A DNA stretch of 64,000 bases from Tuctoria greenei. Lineage: Eukaryota > Streptophyta > Magnoliopsida > Poales > Poaceae. A model generated the notes under the pieces. It was not told the origin of the DNA. It worked only from the letters and a program-made list of their open reading frames with translations, and did no database searches. Where the stretch lies: positions 137,381,415-137,445,414 of the forward strand of contig JAYESD010000001.1 of the NCBI GenBank assembly GCA_036927565.1, given 5' to 3'. How positions within the stretch are numbered: position 1 is the first letter of the stretch; the number at the start of each line of letters is the position of its first letter. Position numbers and translations under genes: made by a program. Positions 11,009 through 21,745 of this stretch are shown piece after piece.

Positions 11009-11602
11009 AACTCCGCCAAGCTTGCCCTTAGCTCGTCCCAAAGCAAAGGTAAGGACTTAAGTTGTTGATCAGGAGGTACTACAATGTCCTATTTTGCAAA
11101 TGTACCAAGTGCACAACAAAGTATTGTACCTTGCATTGAATAAATTGGCTATGGTACCTCACCCTTTTTCTTAGTCTGTATGGGGCTTATGCCTCATCCT
11201 TTTCTTGGGTGGTTGAAGGACAAAACAATAAAATGAGCATGCATCACCTGATGTATGAGTTCCACTCAAATTTTGGAAGATTTCAAATGGTGTTTAGGTT
11301 TAAGTTCCTCAAATGATGCACTCAATCACTCCTATGTATGAAGTGGTACTTGTATCCTCACCAAGGCAATGCCTTTCTTGTCCTACATCTAAATAAGGCT
11401 TGTATGTGGAGCTTGGTAGGGATCAAGAGTAGGCATATTTGCAACACATATATTACTAATTCAAAAGAGTAAGCATTAGGAGAAAACAAATCATACTTTT
11501 GATCAAGATTTATGCAAGTTTGATGGAATATTTGTGGAGTGGAGATATGAAGATGACTCCTTTGTATGCACTCTTTTTTTTGTGAGGATGAAATATGGCT
11601 AC
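11009..11602 (-). mobile_element. Athila-like internal A, left segment (PPT and 3' noncoding)
   Basis: It begins with AACTCCGCCAAGCTTGCC, the complement of a polypurine tract (AAGCTTGG-type) expected next to a 3' LTR. The rest is collinear with 38406-38990 of unit B and 54308-54900 of unit C. It has no coding capacity. It is interrupted at 11602 by the gypsy insertion and resumes at 24585. Confidence 0.85.
11598..11602 (+). repeat. Target site duplication of gypsy element (left)
   Basis: GCTAC here is repeated at 24580-24584 directly after the right LTR. The uninterrupted counterpart in unit B reads ATGGATACTTATTC at about 38991-39004, confirming the junction. Confidence 0.95.
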
Positions 11603-12440
11603 TGTCGGTACCCTAGAAACCGTACACCCCTTGAGGTTACAAAGATCTCAAAGGAAAGTCATCTACTTGGTTTGAAGACCCTCGAAGGCCCACATGTCAG
11701 ACATAACCGGAACCGCTTCTCCAACATGGTTAATCCCTGGGTCGCCATGTGTACTACCAAACCGGAGCTACCGCCACAAGGGGGAAGCTCCGGGCCATGT
11801 ACCGAAACGGCACCTCCAGACTTAACCCCAGACCGAGAGAAGCTCCGGACCTGACACATGTCGGGTAGTCCCGAAGCTACCTGTTTCCCACAGCAAGCTC
11901 CGGAGCTGCCATGTGTTCGATCGTCGGATCTTCAACTTCTAACCTCCGGAAGACCCTGCAACGGCTCCGGATCTTCAAAGGAGAGCCAAGGACTTCAAGA
12001 CCCGATTAAGTGTCATTAATGCCATATTAATGACACTTAAACATATGATCTTAACACCAGTAACGGTGCTATCAAAGCCCGGTACAGGATCATTAAGAGC
12101 AATTAAACGTGTATCAATACTAGTAATCGGCGGGGCCACATGTCGGGCCAGGCTAACCTGTAACGGCCTGCCCTTGTACTATAAAAGGACAGGCCGACGA
12201 TACACACGGGGGGACAGACACACGTGCCTCATACGCTCGTCACAAGCTCTTACTGCTAATACAACACCAACAAACCGTGGAGTAGGGTATTACGCTCAGG
12301 CGGCCCGAACCACGTAAATTCTTGTGTCTCCTGAGTCAATTCCTATTCACCTTCTTGAATCTCCGCGCGCCCACACCGAACATCAAACTCCTCTATCACT
12401 TTAGTTGTGTAGGGAGATCTGCCGGTTCAAACCGCCGACA
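11603..12440 (+). repeat. Gypsy 5' LTR
   Basis: It begins TGTCGGTACC and ends CGCCGACA. It is 838 bp, against 851 bp for the 3' LTR; most of the difference is the G-run (6 G at 12208-12213 against 20 G). Repeated CTCCGGA/AGCTCCGG words occur throughout. Confidence 0.95.
12180..12186 (+). promoter_or_regulatory. LTR TATA box
   Basis: TATAAAA lies in the context TACTATAAAAGGACAGG inside the 5' LTR. The same motif is at 24305-24311 in the 3' LTR. It is the only good TATA element in the LTR and would place transcription start near the G-run. Confidence 0.7.
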
Positions 12441-12441
12441 G

Positions 12442-12459
12442 TTGGCGCGCCAGGTAGGG
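12442..12459 (+). other. Gypsy primer binding site
   Basis: TTGGCGCGCCAGGTAGGG begins one base after the LTR end, the normal position for the tRNA primer site. The matching tRNA was not identified with certainty. Confidence 0.75.
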
Positions 12460-12581
12460 GCGCCTGAGATTTCGAGAATGGTGAACTCAGTTGCTGGATC
12501 ATCCAATGGTCATCCTGCTGCTCAGGATGTTGGGGGCAATGCCTCCAACAGGCAGCCACCAGCAGGAGCCTCAGCACCAGC

Positions 12582-14018
12582 ATGAGTCACACTTCCACCC
12601 CACCGTCCCCTCCAGCAAATCGTGCTGGGCAACGTGATGGTGCGCCAGCGTCACTTACTGCGTCAGCAAATCATGATAACCCGGAACATGCGCTCCATGC
12701 AGCGCGTGCTCTTCTCCAACGTCCACCACCTCCGGATGCATCTCGGGATGCACTGGAGCAGTGGAGGGCCGATGTGGAGCATTTGGTTGCAGCAGCAGCC
12801 GAACGCCTCAACAACCAGGGTCCTCCTCCTTCAGGACGAGCCTCGTCGCAGCGGTGGACTTTGTCCGGAAGACTTGGTCCGCACGTCTCCAATAGTAGGA
12901 GATGTGCTGCATCCCAGCAAGTGACATCATTGCCTTCCGGTGCTCGACGTACTCACACGGTATCCAGGCTTTCGACTCATGACCTCCGGGCGGAGCTTCA
13001 TCGCCGATACCGCCAGTAGGATGGCCGGGTCCATATTGAGCGTGCCCGTGAAAGACGGGAAGCTCAGGACCTTTCTACTCTTGAAGGAGTAGGAGGAGGT
13101 TGTTCAGCCCTGGCCATGCACCTGCGCATGGTTAGATGGCCACAGAAGTTCCGGCCTCATCTGCCGGAAAAATTCGACGGGATTGTCAATCCCGCCGAAT
13201 TTCTTCAGATATACTCCACTGCAATCTTGGCAGCTGGAGGAAACGAGGCCGTGATGGCCAATTATTTTCGAGTGGCCTTAACTGGGACCGCCAGGTCCTG
13301 GTTTATGAGCCTTCCACCCAACTCTATCAACAGTTGGGAGGAGCTATGCCGTCAGTTCACTGCCAACTTCGGGAGTTCATACACCCGACCAGGCACTGAA
13401 CTAGACTTTTTTGCGGTCGTGCAAAAAGGGGGAGAATCCTTGCGGTCATTGATCCAAAGGTTCTCTCTGGTACGAAACACTATCCGTTCTATCTCTAGCG
13501 CCTCTGTCATTGTGGCATTCAGACAGGGCGTACGGGACAAGAAGATGTTGGAGAAGCTGGCGATTAAGGAGATCACCAGCATCACGGAACTCTTCAACTT
13601 GGCAGACAAATGTGCCAGAGCTGTGGAGGGCCGTGAAATGCACTCCAAACCAGCCTCGGAGGATCACAAGAAATCCTCCAAAGAAGAAGCCGCTACCTCC
13701 GGGGGTGGCAAGAAGAAAAAGAAGACCAACGGCAAGAAAAAGCCATCGGCCGGCACATCCAATGTTGGAGCTGCTGCAACTCCGGGTGGCCGGGGGCCAC
13801 GCCCCGAGAAGCGACCTCGACCGTCTTCTGAAGACGGTGGCAAACCCAAAGTGTGGTGTCCCATTCACAAAACGGGCAGCCATGGTTTGGAAGACTGCCG
13901 GGAGGTCCAAAACCTTGCCGAGCGCTACAACAAGCGCCGGGAAGGATCTCCTTTCCGACAGAGGGAAGGAGAGCAAAAGGTCGACGAAGCTCCGACTGAA
14001 GAGGAGTTAGGGTTTTAG
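12582..14018 (+). pseudogene. gag region of gypsy gag-pol frame
   Basis: The frame starting at ATG 12582 is cut by TAG at 13017-13019 and resumes to TAG at 14016-14018. The capsid-type Retrotrans_gag domain spans about 13140-13640, with landmarks GTARSWFMSLPPNSINSWEE and LTARQFTANFGSSYTRPGTE-like text. A Lys-rich linker follows. A short Cys/His motif (WCPIHKTGSHGLEDC, about 13855-13900) stands where the zinc knuckle lies. The frame (position modulo 3) is identical to that of the downstream pol segments, so Gag and Pol were one polyprotein. A second ATG frame (12478-12585) overlaps the start. Confidence 0.85.
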
Positions 14019-14894
14019 GATCCCAAAAAGGTCCTGAAGGCCATTTACACCTCCGTCGATGATGATTCTGACGTCTCTGACAACGAGCGTCGGAAGACCA
14101 TGAACACCATTTTCGGTGGGTCATGGGATATCACCTCTCGTCGCGTCATCAAGACTATGCGGCAGGATATGGCCGCTGTAGCCCCTACAGTCAGGCTGGA
14201 AGCTCATCGAAAGTGGATGGACACCTCCATCACTTTTGATGCTTCTGATTGCCCGCGGGGCATGGTTGGAGCAGGTCAGTTACCTTTGATGGTATCTCCT
14301 ACCATCAATAACATCCAGCTCCACCATGTCATGGTAGACGGAGGTTCGGGGCTTAACCTCATCAGCTTCAAAGCTTTCACTAAGCTTCAGCTCCAACCTT
14401 CGGATCTCCATCCCTCTCGACCTTTCTCCGGAGTAGGTCCGGGGGCCATTAAACCACTCGGAGCTATTACTCTCCCCGTTACCTTCAGGACCCGAGAGAA
14501 ATATCGCACCGAGAAGTTGATCTTCGACGTCGCTCAGATCAACTTACCGTTCAACGCCATCTTGGGTAGACCTGCCCTGTACAAATTCATGGCAGCTGCT
14601 CATTATGGATACCTGGTGTTAAAGATGCCAACACCAGTAGGCGTTCTCCGGATCCGCGGAGATCGTACCGCCGGAGTAACTGCTCTGGAAGAACTCCACG
14701 CACTCACCACGGCCCAAGAGGTGGACTCCAGGCAGGAGCAAACTCCAAAACCCCCGAGCATTCGTCAACGAGGCTCGACCTCTGCACCTCGTGTGCAACC
14801 AAGCGGCGACACCGACATTCCCGTCAAAGTCATCCAGGTTGGTTCCGATGCTGCTCAGACCACCCGTATATCGGGAGGATTGAACGACAAATAG
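14019..14894 (+). pseudogene. Aspartic protease region of gypsy gag-pol
   Basis: This segment is in the gag-pol frame. It contains the protease active-site block MVDGGSGLNLISFKAFTKLQ at about 14331-14390 and the second conserved block LPFNAILGRPALYKFMA at about 14542-14590. The active-site Asp-Gly-Gly-Ser-Gly form is usual for this lineage. It ends at TAG 14892-14894. Polyprotein cleavage is the expected role. Confidence 0.85.
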
Positions 14895-15536
14895 GAACTC
14901 ACGCTCATCACTTTCCTCCGGGCTAACATTGACGTGTTTGCTTGGCAACCGTCACAAATGCCTGGGATCCCCAGGGAAGTGATTGAGCACAATCTCAAGA
15001 TCTACCCCAATGCCCGGCCTGTGCATCAGAAGCCTCGGAAGCAATCCGTAGAGCGGCGGAACTTCATCCGACAAGAAGTGAAGAAGCTACTCGAAGCCGG
15101 ATTCATTCGAGAAGTCTTCCATCCAAAATGGCTGGCGAACCCAGTCGTTGTACCCAAGGCCGGCGGGAAGCTTCGGATGTGCATCGACTACACCACACTA
15201 AATAAGGCATGTCCAAAAGATCCTTTCCCACTACCTAGAATAGATCATATAGTGGATTCCACCTCCGGGTGTGAATTACTGTGTTTCCTAGACGCATATT
15301 CTGGGTATCATCAAATCAGGATGTCTAGGGAGGATGAAGAGCATACTTCATTCATCACAGTAGATGGATTGTATTGTTACACAGCCATACCCTTTGGTCT
15401 CAAGAATGCAGCTTCAACTTTTGTACGAGCTATGTACAAAACTTTTGAAGAACTCATTAGAGACGTAGTGGAAGTGTACGTCGATGACATCATGGTCAAG
15501 GTCAGGAAAAAGGAGTCACTCCTCGACACCTTGTAG
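14895..15536 (+). pseudogene. Reverse transcriptase region of gypsy gag-pol
   Basis: RT landmarks in order are NPVVVPKAGGKLRMCIDYTT, LNKACPKDPFPLPRID, FLDAYSGYHQIRM and the catalytic YVDD at 15477-15488. The catalytic Asp residues are intact. The frame closes with TAG at 15534-15536, just after the YVDD region, separating the palm from the RNase H domain. Confidence 0.9.
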
Positions 15537-17909
15537 GCTGTCTTCGATAAGCTGCGGGCCACCTGCACAAAGCTAAACCCGGACAAGTGCGTATTCGGGG
15601 TTAGCTCCAGAAAACTTCTTGGTTTCTTGGTAAGTCATCGGGGCATAGAAGCTAATCCGGCGAAGATTAAAGCCATTGAAGACATGCGGCCACCAACCCG
15701 CATCAAAGACGTCCAAAAGGTAACTGGATGTCTAGCAGCCCTCAGCCGGTTCATATCAAGACTGGCGGAACGGGAACTCCCCTTCTTCGAGTTATTGAGG
15801 AAGTCCGGACCATTCCAACGGTCCGAAGAAGCAGAGAAGGCATTCCAGGAGCTGAAACAGTTCCTCACCACCCTACCAATTCTGGTAGCTCCGAACCCTG
15901 GTGAGCCTTTGTTGCTTTATATTTCAGCTACTGACGAAGTCGTCAGTATGGTTCTGGTTGCGGAGAGACCAGAACTACCCCACACTCAGGAATCCAGGCC
16001 CCTTCGGGAAGGTCCGGAGGTTCCTAAAAGCGAGTCTGGTTCCCAGCTCCCAGATTCGAACCTACAAGAAGTCGCTTCAGGAGACCTAGACCCCTCCGGG
16101 AGGGTCCAAGTCATTTCTGAAGAAGCTCCGGGTTCCTCCAGCCAGAACTCGGAGGTGCCCGAAGAAAATCCGGACCCCTCTGAGAAGATCCGGATCAATG
16201 AAGAGGAAGTTCCGGACTCCTTCGGGAAGGTCCGGACCATTCAACGCCCGGTGTACTTCATTAGTGAAGTATTACATGATGCCAAGACTCGATACCTAGA
16301 GGTGCATAAGCTGCTCTATGCAGTTCTTATTGCCTCCAGGAAGCTTCGACATTACTTCCAAGCTCACAAAGTCTCGGTGGTGACCTCCTACCCACTTCGA
16401 GCAATCTTGCATAATCCCAATTCAACTGGGAATATTGCAAAGTGGGCAGCGGAATTGGCTGAATTTGATCTTGAATTTATTCCAAGACAAGCAGTCAAGA
16501 GTCGGGCATTGGCAGATTTTGTGGCAGAATGGACTCCCTCTCCATCAAATACTGGGGGCCCCGGTGAGCAGAAGACGGAGCATCAAGCTCCAACCTTCAC
16601 CGAGCCTCATTGGACCCTCTACTTCGATGGCTCCATGCAGAAGCATAGGGCCAGAGCTGGAATCCTTCTCCTTGCACCGACTGGGGAGAAGGTGAAATAC
16701 ATGGTACACCTTGACTTCAAGGCAACCAACAACATGGTAGTGTATGAAGCACTCATCTACGGACTAAAGGTGGCACTGTCATATGGTGTCAAGCAACTGC
16801 TGGTCAAAGGAGATTCACAGCTCATCATCAAGCAGGTGAAGGGTGAATGCTCCTGCAATAATCTCCAGCTAGCTGCTTACCTCCTTGAAGTCCAGAGGCT
16901 TCAGAAGGATTTTGAAGTCCTAGATCTCCACCATGTTCAGCGTGCCCATAACGCTGAACCTGACGAACTCTCGACCAAAGCGTCAACTGGAGCTCCGGCT
17001 CCTGATGGAATCTTTGTCCAGAGGTTGTCAAAGCCAACAGCTCAGCCTGCCGAACTGAGCGAAGGGGGCGAGATCAGCATCCCGAAGCTGACGGTCCCGA
17101 TGGCCCTGTTACCATGGCAGCCATCAAGGGTCGTAGGTGCTGCCGGGAGCTCCGGGCAACCCAGCACGCAAGACTCAAAAGCTCAAGCTAGTTCCGATGC
17201 ATGGATCTCGGAGAACCGGAGCTACTTGAAAGACAACATCCTTCCTGACGATGATGTATCCGCTGACCAGGTAGTCAGATTGGCTAAAAGATACACGCTG
17301 GTAGAAGGGGATCTCTACCGGCGCGGTGCCAACGACATCCTAATGCGGTGCATCACAAGGGAAGAAGGCTGCGAACTTCTCGCAGAAATCCATGGAGGCG
17401 AGTGTGGGAACCACGCATCTTCCCGTACGCTGGTCGATAAAGCCTTTCGGCATGGCTTCTACTGGCCTACAGCGCTCCAGGATGCAACTGAGCTGGTGAA
17501 GAAATGTGAAGCATGCCAATTTCATGCGAAGCAAATTCACACACCAGCCCAGCCCTTACAAATGATACCTCCTACATGGCCCTTCGCTGTGTGGGGGATG
17601 GACATCTTGGGACCTTTCCCGAGAGCCGTCGGAGGTTACAAGTTCCTGTATGTCGCCATCGACAAGTTCACCAAGTGGCCGGAAGCAACTCCAGTTGTTA
17701 CAATCAACAAGCAATCTATCAACTTTTTGCAGTCCATTGTATGCAGATTTGGAGTCCCAAACAAAATCATCACTGATAATGGGACCCAATTCACAAGCTC
17801 AGCATTCCAAGGATATTGCAAAGACCTCGGCATACAAGTTTGCTACGCCTCCGTAGCTCACCCAGCCAGCAATGGCCAAGCCAAGAGAGCAAATGCTGAA
17901 ATCCTTTAA
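15537..17909 (+). pseudogene. RNase H, second RNase H and integrase core of gypsy
   Basis: After the stop the same frame gives the RT thumb and a degenerate first RNase H (LLYISATDEVVSMVLV at about 15910, RPVYFISEVLHDAKTRYLE at about 16246). These two parts are separated by an acidic repeat-rich insertion at about 15985-16245. A second, archaeal-type RNase H (WTLYFDGSMQKHRARAGI at about 16612, VVYEALIYGL, KGDSQLIIKQVKGE) follows. The integrase zinc-binding region (GNHASSRTLVDKAFRHGFYW to KKCEACQFH) precedes the core with Asp in WGMDILGPFP and ITDNGTQF. The catalytic Glu position reads NGQAKRANAE, with Lys codon AAG at 17883-17885. TAA ends this segment at 17907-17909. Confidence 0.9.
15985..16245 (+). 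repeat. Repeat-coded disordered insertion within gypsy RNase H
   Basis: Between the first beta strand of RNase H and the RPVYFISEVL block lie about 85 codons rich in Pro, Ser, Glu and Asp. At DNA level the words CCCYTTCGGGAAGGTCCGGA and GACCCCTCYGRGAAGATCCG recur three to four times (about 15997, 16087, 16168, 16216). Ordinary gypsy RNase H has a short loop here. The reading frame is kept open across the insertion. Confidence 0.7.
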
Positions 17910-18434
17910 GGACTCAAAACACGCACCTATGAGCGCTTGAAAAAACATGGATCCAACTGGATCAAAGAGCTTCCGCCCACCTTATGGGCCAACAGGACAT
18001 CTCAAAACCGGTCAACTGGAGAGACACCCTTCTTCCTGGTGCACGGAGCTGAAGCAATCCTTCCTCCGGAAATCACCTTGGGTTCACTCCGGGTCCGGAC
18101 CTTCGACGAAGCCGCGCAGGACCAGCTCCGGCGTGAAGACCTAGACCTCCTTGAGGAGGGAAGGTGCCAAGCAGCTGTTCGGAATGCCCTATATCGCCAA
18201 GCCCTACGGCGTTATCACCAGCGGCATGTACACAACCGACAGCTCGAGGAAGGCGATCTGGTGCTACGGAGAATACAATCCAGAGAAGGGTTAAACAAAC
18301 TCTCCCCCGGCTGGGAGGGGCCCTTCCGAGTGATTAAAGTATCCCGTCCCAGAAGCGTTCGCTTGGCTACTGAGGATGGGACACCTCTCCCAAATCCTTG
18401 GAACATTGAGCATCTCCGTAAGTTCTACACTTAA
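17910..18434 (+). pseudogene. Integrase C-terminal region of gypsy
   Basis: This is the continuation in the same frame after TAA. It contains TGETPFFLVHGAEAILPPEI, the usual end of the gypsy integrase core, and a C-terminal GPFRVIKVSRPRSVRLAT block ending in NIEHLRKFYT. TAA at 18432-18434 is the natural end of pol. Confidence 0.85.
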
Positions 18435-19140
18435 TACCACGGAGGTGAGTCTTGAGTAACTTGGGGTGTATGTTATAGAGTCATTGTACAGAGTCGGGTA
18501 GTTCCTCCGGGAGAGCAGCCGGACCTTTCTCGAAAGGTCCGCAAAGCTCATGCGACACTTGTCACAGTCTCAGGACTAAAAGTGCGGCTAACTACCCTGG
18601 GTCAAATGAGAAATGAAACACACTTAGCCTGGTTCCGTACCCTAAGAGTGTACTTGTTTCCCCTGTACCCCGGACCTATAATGAAAGACATCTTCATGTG
18701 AAATAGACTCCACGTGCATTTATTTTGTACAGGCTCAACATTTTTATTTTTTTCTTTCTTGTCTATAACAAAGACGTGCAATTCTTAAGATATTTTAGTT
18801 CGACCGGTTTATATACGATTCGAGTTGTATTGTCGATTCTTTGGAATCAGATATCGTTCATGGCCAACTCGCCCAAAAGCCGCCAAGCCAATCTAGGGCT
18901 GGAGTGTGCTATCGACTTCGCCTGGTCAAGCACCCTAAGTACGCCACTCTACCTACACCCCGGCAGGCCGAAGTAAGGCGCGTCCATGGACAGTTGAATC
19001 TAGAGAAAAAGACAACGCATCCGGTTGTATTTAAAATCGCGTTCAACTTAAAGTCTTCTTGAGAATCGTAAGCCGCGACGAAATTATAGACAAGGAACAA
19101 ATTTTACTATTTTTCTTGGCTTAAGTGTGCAGGAAAAATA
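18435..19140. other. Gypsy 3' region, noncoding part
   Basis: This lies between the pol stop and the CCGGAGCT repeats. It has several short frames but no recognised domain. A CCGGAGCT-free AT-rich part lies at 18715-18860. Confidence 0.5.
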
Positions 19141-19149
19141 AAGTCTACG

Positions 19150-19560
19150 TTGATGGAGAAAAGCCGGAGCTAACTAAGCTCTGATTCCCCTAAGGGGGCC
19201 AACCGTCGACCCTGAATAAAAGATGGTGAGAAGACCCCGTAAATGGAGTCTGCTGCCAACAAACCAAGTGTTGGCAAAGGTCACTGCCGGAGCTAGTCAG
19301 CTCCGACACCCCGGAGGACCAACTATCGATGCTCTACGTGTTGATAGAGACTATTGCCGGAGCTATCAAGCTCCAGCGATGGACAATGCCGGAGCTTCTA
19401 AGCTCTGACAACCTCAGGGGGCCTTCACTATCGAAGACTTCGGACCTAAATTCTACAAGTTCGGGGCAAATGAGTCTTCAACAAAACACAATATCCTTTT
19501 GGTACATGTTCACAATCAAATTGTGTACATCTACCAGGGGGCCAGGTGAAGATAAAAGTG
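19150..19560. repeat. Degenerate tandem repeats with PPT-like purine runs
   Basis: Units of roughly 50-80 bp each carry GCCGGAGCT followed 6-10 bp later by AGCTCYG, then a purine block such as AAGGGGGCC, CCGGAGGACC or CAGGGGGCC (about 19161-19205, 19286-19322, 19353-19381, 19388-19425, 19535). GGAGCT to AGCTCC forms a small dyad in each unit. The purine blocks resemble the true polypurine tract at 23712-23728. Confidence 0.6.
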
Positions 19561-19696
19561 TTGAAGACAAAAAGTGAAATTCGCAAAAATTTGGGGATTT
19601 CATTTATCTGGAGACAAGAGATTACACCTGGAGACAAGGGATTACAAAATTGAGGAAGAAGAAGAGAAAATACAAGTGAGAATTACAGAGATGATC

Positions 19697-21667
19697 CTAG
19701 ACCCTATGGAAGAATTGGGCGACCTTCTGGGCGACCTCTGATACGCTGGCTCGGGTAGCTTCGCCTTCTCCTTCGACGGGGCCTTCAAGCACCGGGTCCA
19801 GAGGAAATTGGGAGTTCCGGCTGGTGTAGCACGTCAGCACATACTCTGCGACGTTCTTCGCCAGGGATTGCCCCTCAACCTCCAGTTGGTCCGCGATGAC
19901 ATCGCCCACCTTGGAGAGCTTGCTACCTGCTGCGCTCAACGCCTGCAGCGCTAGGTCCGGCTCCGGCTCCGGATCATCCGGGTGCACGGGGCTGAAACCC
20001 ATCGGTGTCAGCGCGTCGTTGGCCTTACCCAGGAACTCCCAAATCTATAGGGAGTCCGCAGTCCTCAAGCCCTTCATCTCTTCCAGGGATCTCCTGGCCG
20101 CTATCAGTTCGGAATTCTCACGGGCGAGGCGCTCAACTTCTTTGGCGTTTTGCTGAATCTTTTCAGCAACCCGCCTCTCGAGTTTTCCGAGCTCCTCCTC
20201 CCGGAGGTGGATCTTGTTCCGGTGGTCAACCAGGTTCTTCTCCCTACCCCTCACTTTCTTCTCCCGGGCAACAAGGGCACACTCTTGTTCGTAGAGTTCC
20301 TGCCCTCGCACCCAGGTCTTTTCCTCTTCCTCTTGGCAGCGCTCTTCCAATTTCTTGGTGCGCTCCTTGAGGCCCTTGTCAGCCAGAGCTACTTTCTCGG
20401 GGAGCTCCTCTTCCCTCCTCAGGACATCGTCTCACAGCTCAAGGAGTTTCTGCTCTTCATCCTCGAGCCGTTTCTCCCTCTCTTCAAGTGCCTCTCGGCG
20501 CTTCATGAGTGCAGTGTTAATGACCTCCAGCCTTTCGTGGCGTTCCTTAGCCGCACTGTTGGCTGCTTTGGCTAGATTGTAAATCTCCTGGGATTGAGCG
20601 TCGAGGGCCCGAGTCATACTCTCCCTGTCATCCAGCAACTTGCCCCAGTACTCCAGGCGGATCTTCTCCCGCTTGATCCACTCCTTGTCATCCGCTAGCC
20701 TCGACTGCGCCAGCTTGGTCTCGAAGTAGAGTCGGTTACGCAACCGCCTAAGGGTTTGGCGCTCCTCTTCAAGAGCCTTGCTGTCGTGGAAGAAGGCCAA
20801 TTGGACTTGACGCAGACTGGAACATGCGTTGTCAATAGAAAGCGACAATGGGATGGGTTCCAGACCTGCTGGGGTCTCCTCCGCTGGTTCCAGCGGGTCT
20901 TCAGATACAAAAATTGGGTCCCACTGCACGAGAGTGGACCCCTGAGTTTCCAAGGCACTAGGGCCGTCCTCTGGAATGGCCTCAGTCGCCATCGAAGAAG
21001 GCCCCACCGCCAAGTCTTCGTTCACCCCCTCGGGCAGGGGGCCAGCGGCTTCGCTTGGGCACTCCGGCTCGGCCGCAGGTACCTCCGACGTCGTCGCTTT
21101 TGGAGCAGGAGCTGCTACTGGCTCCGGTCTGGGCACCTCTTCTGAGGGAGGCTCGAGCTCCATCACCTCTTCAACCACCGGCTCAGGAGCCGGAAGATCT
21201 TCAGCTTCGACCGGCCCTGTGACCGGAGCTCCAACAATAAACGGCTCAACAGCCGGTGCTTCGGAGGTAGCCGGCCCAACTGCCGGAACTACCTCAACTT
21301 CCGGCTCGCATGCCGGGGCTTCAGTCACCTCCGGCTCAACTGCCGGGGCTTCGACACTTTCTGGCTCAGAGGCCGGGATTACTACTTCTTCCGGCTCAAC
21401 AGCCGGAGCTTCCATCATTGCAGCACCAGGACCCGGAGCTTCAACCTCCAAGACAGTTGCCGCTGGTGCATCTTCACTCCCATGGTCTGGCGCTACAACG
21501 GGAACTTCTCGGGACGAGTCGAGGTCCATGACCACGACAGCCGGCGCCGGAGCTGTCGCAGCCTCAGCCACCACTTGGGGCGGCACCGAGACAGGAGCAG
21601 AAGCTCCCACCCTCACGGCCTCCGACACTGTGGCTAGGGTGGAGCCTCACTCCCCTTCTTGGGGACG
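19697..21667 (-). pseudogene. Antisense gene 2 of the Tat element (acidic, coiled coil)
   Basis: On the minus strand one frame runs from about 21667 to the stop at 19697. It is interrupted by TGA at 21647-21649, TGA at 20432-20434 and TAG at 20045-20047. The N-terminal half, from GTG 21628, is an Ala/Pro/Glu-rich low-complexity region with repeats of the form EAPAVEPEV. The C-terminal half is a long charged coiled coil (ALEEERQTLRRLRNRLYFET and LEEREKRLEDEEQKLLEL). It lies antisense between pol and the 3' LTR, as in other grass Tat elements. Function is unknown; nothing in it resembles an enzyme. Each stop is one C-to-T change from a sense codon (CGA or CAG). Confidence 0.7.
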
Positions 21668-21745
21668 CTGCAGATGATGAAAGAAGAAAATTAACAAACA
21701 GTTGCTACAATTAAATAATTCTCCAAGGTAAAGATTAAAAATTAC
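21668..21745 (-). other. Candidate intron between the two antisense genes
   Basis: On the minus strand CCAAG|GTAAT (donor, GT at 21745-21744) and a pyrimidine-rich TTTTCTTCTTTC leading to CTGCAG| (AG at 21669-21668) define a 78-bp AT-rich intron-like segment exactly between antisense genes 1 and 2. Joining at these borders puts antisense gene 2 one base out of its long frame, so either an indel has occurred or the true borders differ. Confidence 0.4.

Noticed and set aside
14016..14018. TAG between gag and protease as a programmed readthrough signal
   Set aside because: Four more stops of the same kind occur at non-junction sites, so mutation is the simpler explanation.
20976..21677. A 233-aa plus-strand ORF rich in Ser, Thr, Gly and Ala
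   Set aside because: It is the complement of the low-complexity antisense gene 2; the minus frame has the coiled coil and family position.
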